Assembly: GCF_000419445.1 (NCBI RefSeq)
Contig: NZ_AULK01000012.1
Coordinates: forward strand, 1 to 37,530
From: Gryllotalpicola ginsengisoli DSM 22003
GTDB taxonomy: Bacteria; Actinomycetota; Actinomycetes; Actinomycetales; Microbacteriaceae
DNA: 37,530 nucleotides
Direction of reading: 5' to 3'
The notes beneath the pieces were generated by a model, which saw only the letters and a list, made by a program, of their open reading frames with translations, did not search any database and was not told the DNA's origin. The position numbers were made by a program, and so were the translations under genes. Position 1 is the stretch's first letter; each line of letters starts with the position of its first letter. This document shows positions 16,722 through 24,135 of the stretch, piece after piece.

Positions 16722-17555
16722 CTACGCCTTCCGCATGTACGCCCGCACCGTCAGCGGCGCGAACACGGCCACGACGACCACGGCGCCGAGCAGCGACCAG
16801 CCGAGGTCGGCGCCCGCCGGCTGCGCGTCGCACAGGTTGCGCACCGCGGTGATGACGTGCGAGATGGGGTTCACGTCGGTGAACCACTTCAGCCAGCCGG
16901 GCAGCGTCGAGGTGGGCACGAACGCGTTCGACAGGAACGTCAGCGGGAAGAGCACCATGAACGAGATGCCCTGCACGCTCGAGGCGGTGCGGGCGATCAC
17001 GCCGAGGAACGCGAAGATCCAGCTGATGCACCAGGCGACGACGACCACGACCAGTCCGCCGAGCACGACGCCGGCCACGCCGCCCTCGGGCCGCCAGCCC
17101 ATGACGATGCCGGTGAGGAAGGTGATGGCCGTCGCGATCGCGTAGCGCAGGGTGTCGGCGATCAGCGCGCCCGACAGGGGCGCGATGCGCGCGATGGGCA
17201 GCGAGCGGAACCGGTCGAACACGCCCTTGTCCATGTCTTCGCGCAGCTGCACGCCCGTGACGACCGAGGCGGTGATGACCGTCTGCACGAGCACGCCGGG
17301 GATGATCGTCGGCAGGTAGTGCGCGATGCTGCCCGAGATGGCGCCGCCGAACAGGTAGGTGAACATCACCGTGAACAGGATCGGCTGCAGCGTCACGTCC
17401 ATGAACTGCTCGGGCGTGCGGCGGAACTTGACCAGGCCCCGGTAGGCCATGGTGAGCGAGTTGGCGACCGTCTGCGCGAAGCTCGTGTGGTTCTTCAGCC
17501 TGCGCTCGGAGACGGGGGTGATGGGCTTCAGACTGTTGCCTGCGAGCGTGGTCAT
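16722..17555 (-). CDS. ABC-2 type exporter permease, DrrB-like
   Basis: This 277-residue membrane subunit partners the ATPase encoded just upstream. About six hydrophobic segments are visible, for example PILFTVMFTYLFGGAI, IPGVLVQTVITASVV, ISWIFAFLGVIA and LLGAVVVVAVFAPL. The cytoplasmic stretch EDMDKGVFDRFRSLPIAR is typical of daunorubicin-resistance-type ABC-2 permeases. ATG 17555 overlaps the stop of the ATPase as ATGA, so the two are translationally coupled. The exported compound is unknown; family members export drugs or lipids. Confidence 0.92.
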   Translation of the reverse strand: MTTLAGNSLKPITPVSERRLKNHTSFAQTVANSLTMAYRGLVKFRRTPEQFMDVTLQPILFTVMFTYLFGGAISGSIAHYLPTIIPGVLVQTVITASVVTGVQLREDMDKGVFDRFRSLPIARIAPLSGALIADTLRYAIATAITFLTGIVMGWRPEGGVAGVVLGGLVVVVVAWCISWIFAFLGVIARTASSVQGISFMVLFPLTFLSNAFVPTSTLPGWLKWFTDVNPISHVITAVRNLCDAQPAGADLGWSLLGAVVVVAVFAPLTVRAYMRKA

Positions 17556-18532
17556 GCGAGCACCTCCTCGGTGGTCTCTTCGGCCTCGGTGACGCCGTGG
17601 CCGGTGATGGTCAGGAACACCTCGTCGAGCGTCGGCTTCTGCACCGACAGCTCGGCGAGACGGATGCCGGCGGAGCGGAACGCCAGCAGCAGGTCGGTGA
17701 CCCGGTCGGCGTCCGACATCGGCACGGTGATCCGCGCGGCCTCGGGCGACGGGGTGCCCTGCACGCCGAACACCTGCTCGATGAGCCGCAGCGCCTCGCC
17801 GGTCTCGTTGGTGTCGGCGAGCCGCAGGATGAGCGACGAGGTGCCGATCGAGGCCTTCAGCTCGTCGCCGGTGCCCTCGGCGACGACCTTGCCGGCGTCG
17901 ATGACCGCGATGCGGTCGGCGAGCTGGTCGGCCTCGTCGAGGTACTGGGTGGTCAGCAGCACGGTCGACCCGGTGGCGACGAGCTGGCGGATGGTGTCCC
18001 ACATCTGCCCGCGGGTGCGCGGGTCGAGGCCCGTGGTGGGCTCGTCGAGGAAGATGAGCGGCGGCTGCGCGATGAGGGAGGCGGCCAGGTCGAGGCGGCG
18101 GCGCATGCCGCCGGAGAACTTGGCGAGGGGCCTGGTCGCGGCATCCGTGAGCCCGAACGCCTCGAGCAGTTCGGCGCCCTTCGCCTTGGCCTGCTTGCTC
18201 GAGAGGCCGAGCAGGCGGCCGAAGATGTACAGGTTCTCGTTGGCCGAGAGCTTCTCGTCGACGGAGGCGTACTGCCCGGTCACGCCGATCAGCTGGCGCA
18301 CGATCTGCGCCTCGCGCACGACGTCGTGGCCGAAGATGCGGCCTTCGCCGCCGTCGGGCCGCAGCAGGGTGGCGAGCATGGAGATGGTGGTCGTCTTCCC
18401 CGCGCCGTTCGGGCCGAGCACGCCGTAGACGGTGCCCGCCTTTACGGTGAGGTCGACGCCGTCGACCGCGCGGTTCTGCCCGAACACCTTGACGAGGCCG
18501 CGGGCCTCGACGGCGTATTCGGTGGAAGTCAT
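17552..18532 (-). CDS. ABC exporter ATP-binding subunit, DrrA-like
   Basis: This 326-residue ATPase powers the adjacent permease. It shows Walker A GVLGPNGAGKTTT near residue 40, the signature FSGGMRRRLDLAASL, Walker B LIFLDEPTTGLDPRTRGQ and the H-loop region replaced by TTQYLDEADQLADRI, which is characteristic of the DrrA group. A C-terminal regulatory region with LAELSVQKPTLDEVFLTITGH, also DrrA-like, follows. ATG 18532 has AGAGGA 8-9 nt upstream, a conventional ribosome-binding site. Direct repeats 55-89 nt upstream may be an operator. No regulator gene is adjacent. Confidence 0.94.
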   Translation of the reverse strand: MTSTEYAVEARGLVKVFGQNRAVDGVDLTVKAGTVYGVLGPNGAGKTTTISMLATLLRPDGGEGRIFGHDVVREAQIVRQLIGVTGQYASVDEKLSANENLYIFGRLLGLSSKQAKAKGAELLEAFGLTDAATRPLAKFSGGMRRRLDLAASLIAQPPLIFLDEPTTGLDPRTRGQMWDTIRQLVATGSTVLLTTQYLDEADQLADRIAVIDAGKVVAEGTGDELKASIGTSSLILRLADTNETGEALRLIEQVFGVQGTPSPEAARITVPMSDADRVTDLLLAFRSAGIRLAELSVQKPTLDEVFLTITGHGVTEAEETTEEVLA

Positions 18533-18586
18533 GGGTGGGTTCCTCTCTGTGGATTCCCGAGGTTCGTGAGTCCAGGGTGCGCGAGA

Positions 18587-18621
18587 CCGCTTACATGCGG
18601 CTTTCGCGCCGCTTACATGCG
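18587..18621 (-). promoter_or_regulatory. Paired direct repeats upstream of the exporter operon
   Basis: CCGCTTACATGCG occurs at 18587-18599 and again at 18609-18621, 22 bp apart start to start, about two helical turns. Each copy has CGC/GCG arms around TTACAT. They lie in the only gap that can hold the exporter promoter, so an operator for an unlinked regulator is a reasonable reading. Confidence 0.5.
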
Positions 18622-18648
18622 CGCCGGCGAGCGCACTCGCACGCTTGG

Positions 18649-19644
18649 TCAGCGGCGCGAGTCGGCGACCATTGCGCGAAGCTCTTGTTCAAGGTCAGGG
18701 CGCGACCTCGCCGGTAACAGCTCGACTTTGAATCCGGGGTCGCCCGGGGGCGCAACGGTCAAGCGCATTCCCTGCTTGGTGTTCATCTTCGAAGTGAGGT
18801 CGACCGTCTCTACAGCCTTGACGTCCGCGAGACGGATGCGCGCAAGCTCGGTAACCTGCCTGCCGCGTACTTCCCAAAAGGAAAGCACTGTTCCGTCAAT
18901 GGCGACCACGGTGCGCACCCACCCCGATCGGGAGAGGGATCCTGTTCCCAGGCCCAATTGCATCGCGAGCCCGGCGGTCGTCAAGTTGTCGAAAATCAGG
19001 CCGCCTGGCATGCGGGCGAGAAGAAGTTCGCGCACTGCGTCCGTCAGCACTCGGATGGCGCATATGAGGAGCACTGGGCTGGCGAGGAATCCAACTCCTG
19101 TCAGCACCGTTACGAAGATCGCGGCATCGACGCCGCGCTCGTCCGTGTCCTGCATCAGCACGCGAGCGGCCACGACGAAGTCACCATTGGAGCCGACCAT
19201 CACCACGACGTAGGCGGCAAGCAGCAGAAGCATCGCCACGGCAACCACGCCCGCTATGACCCCGACGGCCGCGAGTACGTCCGCAACCACACGCTGGGCC
19301 ACTGTGATGCACATGCGCGTGTCCGCGGGAGGGGGAGCGCTGAGGCGAGCAATGTTGCCTTCCCCACCCACCGTGGATGAACGGATGCTGCGGGCCCGTC
19401 CGGCCGCCCACGCAGCACTCCACGAACTGACAACGAACCCCCAGAACAGACCCGTCATCAGGATCCCGAATTGGCTGCGCGAGAGGAGCGCCCACGACGA
19501 AACCAGTTCGCACACCACCAGCAGAACCAAGCAGCCGGCGAATGTGACAGCCAGTACGGTGCACCATCTGGCGACTCCTTGTAGGCGCACGAGGCTCTTC
19601 ATGCTGCGCAACCCGGCTCTTGTATCGTCGCAGCTCCGGAGCAC
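18649..19644 (-). CDS. Unknown membrane protein with C-terminal PH-like region
   Basis: I do not recognise this 331-residue protein. It has about four hydrophobic segments, near residues 28-48 (TVLAVTFAGCLVLLVVCELV), 59-82, 118-150 and 175-200. A soluble C-terminus follows in which beta-strand-like stretches (WVRTVVAIDGTVLSFWEV, LARIRLADVKAVETV, MRLTVAPPGDPGFKVELL) suggest a bacterial PH-like domain. GTG 19644 begins 4 nt after the stop of the upstream gene, implying coupling; ATG 19602 is an equally plausible start. Base composition is less GC-rich than the flanks and codon use is looser, consistent with acquisition. The name and domain are inference. Confidence 0.65.
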   Translation of the reverse strand: MLRSCDDTRAGLRSMKSLVRLQGVARWCTVLAVTFAGCLVLLVVCELVSSWALLSRSQFGILMTGLFWGFVVSSWSAAWAAGRARSIRSSTVGGEGNIARLSAPPPADTRMCITVAQRVVADVLAAVGVIAGVVAVAMLLLLAAYVVVMVGSNGDFVVAARVLMQDTDERGVDAAIFVTVLTGVGFLASPVLLICAIRVLTDAVRELLLARMPGGLIFDNLTTAGLAMQLGLGTGSLSRSGWVRTVVAIDGTVLSFWEVRGRQVTELARIRLADVKAVETVDLTSKMNTKQGMRLTVAPPGDPGFKVELLPARSRPDLEQELRAMVADSRR

Positions 19645-19648
19645 TCAC

Positions 19649-20068
19649 TCATGACCGGCGGAACCAGCGCGTCCATGACCGCTTCGGTCGCGAAGCTTCG
19701 CGAATCGCTCGCAGCCCGTCTTCGGCGTAGATCGCCACGTCCAGTCTGAAACGCGGTTCGAGGGCTCGGACCTGGGCGAGGACATCATCCTCAAGCCCGC
19801 GTTCCGCGTGGCGGAAGATCAAAGGCAGTTCAGCTGGAGACACGTCTCGATATTCGCCTTCGGCGGCCAGTTCCCCATCCGCCATACGGTCAGCGGCCGC
19901 CTTTGCCGCACTGAACTCGTGCTGGCGCAATTCGAAGAGTGCCGCCTCAAGCGCATCCGCGTCGCTCGGGCTGAGTGCTCGAAGTCGCTCCTGAATCTCG
20001 TCGTCGAACACGTGCCAGGGTTGCGGGATCATCCGCACGTTGACAGTGCGGTCGGTGTCAATCCACAC
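19649..20068 (-). CDS. Small unknown acidic protein
   Basis: This 139-residue protein is not recognised. It opens MWIDTDRTVNVRMIPQPWHVF, is rich in Ala, Glu and Asp, appears mostly helical (LSPSDADALEAALFELRQHE) and ends in a basic tail, KRSWTRWFRRS. There is no signal peptide or membrane segment. GTG 20068 has CGGAG 5 nt upstream. It forms a probable two-gene operon with the downstream membrane protein, and like it has lower GC than the surroundings. A function linked to that membrane protein is possible but not shown. Confidence 0.55.
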   Translation of the reverse strand: MWIDTDRTVNVRMIPQPWHVFDDEIQERLRALSPSDADALEAALFELRQHEFSAAKAAADRMADGELAAEGEYRDVSPAELPLIFRHAERGLEDDVLAQVRALEPRFRLDVAIYAEDGLRAIREASRPKRSWTRWFRRS

Positions 20069-20381
20069 GGGCTCTCCGCCTATCCGCCATGCCCGGCGTC
20101 AACCTCGCACCTCGCACCTCGCGCCAACGCGCGCAAACCGAGACAACTCGACCCCTCAACCTCTCGACGAACGACCCGCGGGAGGTCCGGCCTCCGACAT
20201 CAGAGGAGGTAGTACCGCACGCTTGAGCAATTCTTAGCGCACGCGCCGGCACCGAGGCCATCGTTCAGTCGCCGACGCCGTGCCCCAGAGCTGGGGGCGC
20301 ACTCCTCAGGTGGCCTGAAACGTCGGCGCGGACGGCGGCCGAAACCTGCTCCCCTCCCGCGCGACGCGCACGGCGCCGCGC
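20069..20381. other. Non-coding stretch at the edge of the accessory island
   Basis: I see no convincing gene here. It holds three tandem copies of a 7-bp unit (CCTCGCA, CCTCGCA, CCTCGCG) at 20103-20123, a small hairpin GGAGG-TCCGG-CCTCC at 20181-20195, and patches of lower GC such as GAGCAATTCTTAG. A short minus-strand frame at 20058-20261 has no coding character. The promoter of the small unknown protein gene must lie at the left end. Confidence 0.4.
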
Positions 20382-20404
20382 TTAACGCGTGTTGAACGTC
20401 GGTC

Positions 20405-20410
20405 TACGAT
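20405..20410 (+). promoter_or_regulatory. Leaderless promoter of the sulfurtransferase gene
   Basis: TACGAT ends 6 nt before GTG 20417. A plausible -35, TTAACG at 20382-20387, lies at the ideal 17-bp spacing, making this the most complete promoter in the window. Confidence 0.65.
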
Positions 20411-20416
20411 GGCCGC

Positions 20417-21328
20417 GTGGCACACGCTGTGTTCGACGGACTGCCCGACACCCCGCTCGTGACGACCGACTGGCTCGCCGCGCACCTCGGTGACGAGGGC
20501 CTCGTGTTGCTCGACGCGACCGTGCTCGCCGTGCCCGGCTTCGGCACCGCCACCGCCTACGTCAGCGGCGACGAGGAGTACCTGGCCAAGGGCCACATCC
20601 CCGGCGCGGTGTTCGCCGACCTGCTCGAGTCGTTCAGCGACCCGGAGGGCGAGTACCCGTTCACCCACCCCGACGCGAAGCACTTCGAGCGGGCCGCGCA
20701 GTCGGTCGGCGTCGACGCCGAGACCGCCGTGGTCGTCTACGACAACGCGCTCGGCCAGTGGGCGGCACGGCTCTGGTGGCTGTTCCGGGCCTTCGGCTAC
20801 GACGACGTGCGCGTGCTCGACGGCGGACTGAAGAAGTGGGTCGCCGAGGGCCGGGAACTCGCGCTCGGCTACGTGCCGCCGCGCAAGGCCGGCGAGTTCT
20901 ACGCCGACGAGCGCGACGAACTGTGGGCCGACAAGACCTACGTCGAGGCCGTCGTGCGCGGCGAGAGCGACGCCGTGCTCGTATGCGGCCTGCCGCCGCG
21001 CGAGTTCTCCGGCGAGCAGAGCCCGCGGCTGCGCCCCGGCCACATCCCCGGCAGCGTCAACGCGCCGGCCGGCTGGCTCGTCGACCGCGACACCAACGCC
21101 TTCCTGCCCGCCGAGCGGCTGCGCGAGGTGCTCGGGCTCGCCGCGGAGACCGACTCGCCCGTCGTCACCTACTGCGGCAGCGCGATCGCCGCGACCGCCG
21201 ACGCGCTCGCCCTCACGCTGATCGGCCACGACGACGTGCGCGTGTACGACGGATCGCTCAACGAGTGGGCCTCCGACGCGAACGCGCCCCTCGAGGGCTC
21301 TTCCCTCGCGGCGGCTCGGCGCCCGTAG
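20417..21328 (+). CDS. Two-domain sulfurtransferase (rhodanese family)
   Basis: This 303-residue protein has tandem rhodanese domains, as in thiosulfate or 3-mercaptopyruvate sulfurtransferases, which move sulfane sulfur to thiol or cyanide acceptors. The inactive N-terminal domain has YLAKGHIPGAVFADL and YDNALGQWAARLWWLFRAFG. The catalytic domain has LRPGHIPGSVNAPAG and the active-site loop VTYCGSAIAAT, with the persulfide-forming Cys at about residue 253. GTG 20417 gives the normal N-terminus and has a leaderless promoter. Its 3' end overlaps the convergent LysR-like gene by 71 nt. Confidence 0.93.
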   Translation: MAHAVFDGLPDTPLVTTDWLAAHLGDEGLVLLDATVLAVPGFGTATAYVSGDEEYLAKGHIPGAVFADLLESFSDPEGEYPFTHPDAKHFERAAQSVGVDAETAVVVYDNALGQWAARLWWLFRAFGYDDVRVLDGGLKKWVAEGRELALGYVPPRKAGEFYADERDELWADKTYVEAVVRGESDAVLVCGLPPREFSGEQSPRLRPGHIPGSVNAPAGWLVDRDTNAFLPAERLREVLGLAAETDSPVVTYCGSAIAATADALALTLIGHDDVRVYDGSLNEWASDANAPLEGSSLAAARRP

Positions 21329-21983
21329 CGCCCCGGCGCCCGCCGCCGGCCTTCGCCGCCGCGCCCTTTTCGGCAGCTTCGGTCGGCCCCGCAGCACCCC
21401 GCGACGACCCCGCGGTGCGCCCGCGCAGCACCCCGACGAAGTCGTCCACGAGTTCGCGCACCTCGGCCGGCGTCTCGCGCAGCCAGGCGAACCCGACCCG
21501 CCAGCCCGGCGCGTCGAGCACGGGCCGCGCGACCACGTCGCGCCGGGCGTACAGCCGCGCCACCGACTGCGGCACCACGAGCACCCCGGCCCCCGCCGCG
21601 ACGACCTGCACCCACGTCTCGACGTCGTCGTCGAACGGATGCCTCGCCTCGCCGTCCAGCTCTGCGAGCCGCACCTCGTCCGCCGCCTCGATCAGATGCC
21701 CCTCCGCGGCGAGCGCGAACGGCTGCTCCTCATACAGCGGCACCAGGTGGAGCACCTCGGGGTCGAGCCGCACCCCCTCGTCGCCGACCCCGTCCCCGAG
21801 TGGCAGCCGCACGAACACCCCGTCGGCGGCGCCGGCGCGCAGCGGGGCGGTCTGGGCCGAGGCATCCGTCACCGCACGACCCAGCGTGAGCTCGAGCGGC
21901 GCCTCGGGGTGCCGCGCGGCCCACACCCGCGCCCACTTGCCGGGCATGACGCCGCGCGGGTAGGCGATGCGCAGGCTGCTCAC
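21258..21983 (-). CDS. LysR-type effector-binding domain protein lacking the HTH
   Basis: This 241-residue protein begins directly in a LysR substrate-binding fold: LRIAYPRGVMPGKWARVWAA, then LRAGAADGVFVRLPL, LVPLYEEQPFALAAEGH and AGAGVLVVPQSVARLYARRDV. The usual 60-residue N-terminal winged helix is absent, and GTG 21983 with a TACGCT hexamer 6 nt upstream fixes this short start. The last 50 or so residues are a low-complexity, basic Ala/Gly/Arg tail encoded antisense to the sulfurtransferase 3' end. It may bind a small ligand or a partner protein; DNA binding would have to come from the basic tail or a partner. Similar stand-alone domains occur in actinobacteria as far as I recall. Confidence 0.82.
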   Translation of the reverse strand: MSSLRIAYPRGVMPGKWARVWAARHPEAPLELTLGRAVTDASAQTAPLRAGAADGVFVRLPLGDGVGDEGVRLDPEVLHLVPLYEEQPFALAAEGHLIEAADEVRLAELDGEARHPFDDDVETWVQVVAAGAGVLVVPQSVARLYARRDVVARPVLDAPGWRVGFAWLRETPAEVRELVDDFVGVLRGRTAGSSRGAAGPTEAAEKGAAAKAGGGRRGATGAEPPRGKSPRGARSRRRPTR

Positions 21984-21989
21984 GCTGCC

Positions 21990-21995
21990 AGCGTA
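21990..21995 (-). promoter_or_regulatory. Leaderless -10 element of the LysR-domain gene
   Basis: TACGCT (minus strand) ends 6 nt before GTG 21983. Confidence 0.6.
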
Positions 21996-22008
21996 AACGG
22001 ATGGTAAT

Positions 22009-22014
22009 TAGGCT
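22009..22014 (+). promoter_or_regulatory. Leaderless -10 element of the glutamine amidotransferase gene
   Basis: TAGGCT ends 7 nt before ATG 22022. The N-terminal Cys nucleophile requires this start, so the promoter-start spacing is independently supported. Confidence 0.7.
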
Positions 22015-22021
22015 GGCGGTG

Positions 22022-22831
22022 ATGTGCCGACTGCTCGCCTACGCCGCCCCCTCCCCCGTCTCGGCCGCCGCTGCACTGGGCGAGAGCCAGGCGGCGGTGT
22101 TCCGCGACATGGCCGAGCTGCACGACGACGGCTGGGGCACCGCCTGGGTGTCGCCGCAGACGGGCGCGGTCGAGGCCTACCGCACCACCGACAGCGGATT
22201 CGAGAACCCCGAGCTCGCCCGCGCGCTGGGCGACGCGTCGGCGGCGGCGCGCATCGTGCACCTCAGGCTCGCGACCGAGGGGCTCGCGTGCACGATCGGC
22301 AACACGCATCCGTTCACGGCCGACGGCATGGCGTTCGCGCACAACGGAGGCCTCGTGCCGGCCGACGAGCTGCTGCCCTTGATCTCGCCCGAGGTCGCCG
22401 CGACCCTGCAGGGCGACACGGACAGCGAGCGGTACTTCGCGGTGATCCGCAGCCGCATCGCCGCGGGGCTCGGCGCCGCCGACGCGGCCGCCGCGGCGGT
22501 GCGCGAGCTGCGCCCGCTGTTCCCGCGCGCGAGCCTGAACGCGCTGCTGCTCACGCCGACCGAGCTGGTGGCGGTGCACGCAAGCCAGGCGGCGCCCATT
22601 CCGCACGACATGCTCGACGCGAGCGGTCTCGAGCGGCTGCCGGCCGACCACCGCACCGCGTACTACCAGATGCACGAGCGGCGGCTGCCGGACGGCACGG
22701 TGCTGTTCGCCTCGACCGGGCTCGACGTCGCCGACTGGACGCCGCTGCCCGCCGAGACGGTCGCCGCGGTCGACCTCGCCACCCTCGAGGTCTCGTACCG
22801 ACCGATCGCGGCCGAGGCCTACAGCGAGTAA
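22022..22831 (+). CDS. Class II glutamine amidotransferase, YafJ/EgtC-like
   Basis: This 269-residue N-terminal-nucleophile amidotransferase hydrolyses an amide such as glutamine or a gamma-glutamyl group. It begins MCRLLAYAA, so Met removal exposes Cys2 as the nucleophile. Other signatures are MAELHDDGWGTAW, IGNTHPFTADGMAFAHNGG and DTDSERYFAVI. This fixes the start at ATG 22022 rather than the in-frame ATG 22001. EgtC in ergothioneine synthesis belongs to this family, but no egt genes are nearby, so a YafJ-like unknown role is more cautious. Divergent from the LysR-domain gene; the 3' end overlaps the aminopeptidase gene by 13 nt. Confidence 0.9.
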   Translation: MCRLLAYAAPSPVSAAAALGESQAAVFRDMAELHDDGWGTAWVSPQTGAVEAYRTTDSGFENPELARALGDASAAARIVHLRLATEGLACTIGNTHPFTADGMAFAHNGGLVPADELLPLISPEVAATLQGDTDSERYFAVIRSRIAAGLGAADAAAAAVRELRPLFPRASLNALLLTPTELVAVHASQAAPIPHDMLDASGLERLPADHRTAYYQMHERRLPDGTVLFASTGLDVADWTPLPAETVAAVDLATLEVSYRPIAAEAYSE

Positions 22832-24123
22832 AAGGCCGTGAGCGCGCCCGCCAGCGCGAACGGGTCGGCGACGTGGCACAGCTCCCGCGCCGAGTGCATC
22901 GACAAGAGCGGCACCCCCACGTCGACGGTCGCGATGCCCAGCCTGGTCGCCGTCAGCGGCCCGATCGTCGACCCGCACGGCACCGCGTTGTTCGACACGA
23001 ACTCCTGATACGGCACCCCGGCGAGCTCCGACAGCCGCGCCCACAGGGCGGAGCCGGCCGCATCGGTCGTGTAGCGCTGGTTGGCGTTGATCTTGAGCAG
23101 CGGTCCGCCGCCCGCGATCGGCCGGTTGGCCGGGTCGTGCCGCTCGGGGTAGTTCGGGTGCACGGCGTGCCCCGCGTCGGAGGACACCACCCAGCTGGCG
23201 GCGAACGCGCGCAGGCGATCGGATGCCACGGCCCCCAGCCCCTCGGAGACCAGCAGCAGCACATCCTCCAGGAACGGCCCCGACGCGCCGGAGCGGCTCT
23301 GACTGCCCAGCTCCTCGTGGTCGAACGCGGCCAGCACGGCGATGTGCCGCGCCTCGCCGGCATGGTCGGCCGCCGCGATGAGCGCGGTAACCCCGGCGTG
23401 CACCGAACTCAGGTTGTCGAGGCGGCGGCTCGCGAACAGGCTGCCGCCGAGGCCGAAGCGGGCGGGCGGCTGCGTGTCGGCGGTGAGCAGGTCGTAGCCG
23501 AGGATGTCGTTGCGCGCCACCCCGGCCGCGTCGGCGACGATGCCGAGCAGGTCCCCTGCCCCGAGTGGCGCGTCGGCCGCGACCCCGAAGACCGGCTGGG
23601 TGTGCCGCTGCCGGTCGAGGGTGAGCCCGTCGTTGACCCCGCGGTCGAGGTGGATCGCCAGTTGCGGGATGCGCAGCAGCGGCCCGGTGCGCACCAGGTG
23701 CTCGGCGCCGTCACGGGTGACGACGCGGCCGGCGAGCTCGAGCTCGCGGTCGAGCCAGGAGTTCAGCAGCGGGCCGCCGTAGACCTCGACCCCGGCCTGA
23801 AGCCAGCCGTGCGCCTCCGTGGTCGGCTGCGGCTTCAGCTTGAAGGCGGGTGAGTCGGTGTGCGCCCCGAGGATGTGGAATGGGGTGGTCGGACCGGCGC
23901 CCTCGCGCACGACCCAGGCGATGACCGCGCCGTCGCGGACGACCACATGGCGGCCGGGGCCGGCGGGCCAGGCATCCGTCTCGGAAAGCCGGGTGAAGCC
24001 GGCCGCCTCGAGCCGGCGCGCCGCCTCGGCGGCGGCGTGGTAGGAGCTCGGCGACGCCTCGACGAACGCGGCGAGGTCGGCGATGTACGAGTCGATGGCG
24101 GGCGCGTCGGCGGTGTCGGTCAC
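22819..24123 (-). CDS. apeB: M18 family aminopeptidase
   Basis: This is a cytoplasmic two-metal aminopeptidase of 434 residues that usually prefers acidic N-terminal residues. The M18 motifs appear in order: ILGAHTDSPAFKLKP near residue 88, SRRLDNLSSVHAG, AAFDHEELGSQS near 270, SSDAGHAVHPNYPERHDP near 314 and LLSMHSARELCHVAD near 408. All expected metal ligands and the catalytic Glu are present. GTG 24123 follows a TAGCGT hexamer whose first three bases are the stop codon of the upstream citrate synthase gene. Confidence 0.95.
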   Translation of the reverse strand: MTDTADAPAIDSYIADLAAFVEASPSSYHAAAEAARRLEAAGFTRLSETDAWPAGPGRHVVVRDGAVIAWVVREGAGPTTPFHILGAHTDSPAFKLKPQPTTEAHGWLQAGVEVYGGPLLNSWLDRELELAGRVVTRDGAEHLVRTGPLLRIPQLAIHLDRGVNDGLTLDRQRHTQPVFGVAADAPLGAGDLLGIVADAAGVARNDILGYDLLTADTQPPARFGLGGSLFASRRLDNLSSVHAGVTALIAAADHAGEARHIAVLAAFDHEELGSQSRSGASGPFLEDVLLLVSEGLGAVASDRLRAFAASWVVSSDAGHAVHPNYPERHDPANRPIAGGGPLLKINANQRYTTDAAGSALWARLSELAGVPYQEFVSNNAVPCGSTIGPLTATRLGIATVDVGVPLLSMHSARELCHVADPFALAGALTAFYSL

Positions 24124-24129
24124 GCCTCC

Positions 24130-24135
24130 ACGCTA
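24130..24135 (-). promoter_or_regulatory. Leaderless -10 element of the aminopeptidase gene, overlapping a stop codon
   Basis: TAGCGT (minus strand) ends 6 nt before GTG 24123. Its TAG at 24135-24133 is also the stop codon of the citrate synthase gene. The aminopeptidase can therefore be transcribed independently despite a 9-bp gap. Confidence 0.6.

Noticed and set aside
12454-17031. Leftward open frame of more than 1500 codons
   Set aside because: It spans several well-supported genes on both strands, including the nucleoside hydrolase and SARP-like genes, and shows no domain. It reflects rarity of stop codons at this GC.
13327-18532. Secondary-metabolite cluster implied by a SARP-like regulator next to a drug-type exporter
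   Set aside because: No biosynthetic enzyme genes are nearby, and the regulator and exporter are convergent and separated by a strong palindrome.
20058-20261. Short leftward frame of 67 codons upstream of the small unknown protein
   Set aside because: No coding character, and it overlaps the start of a better supported gene.
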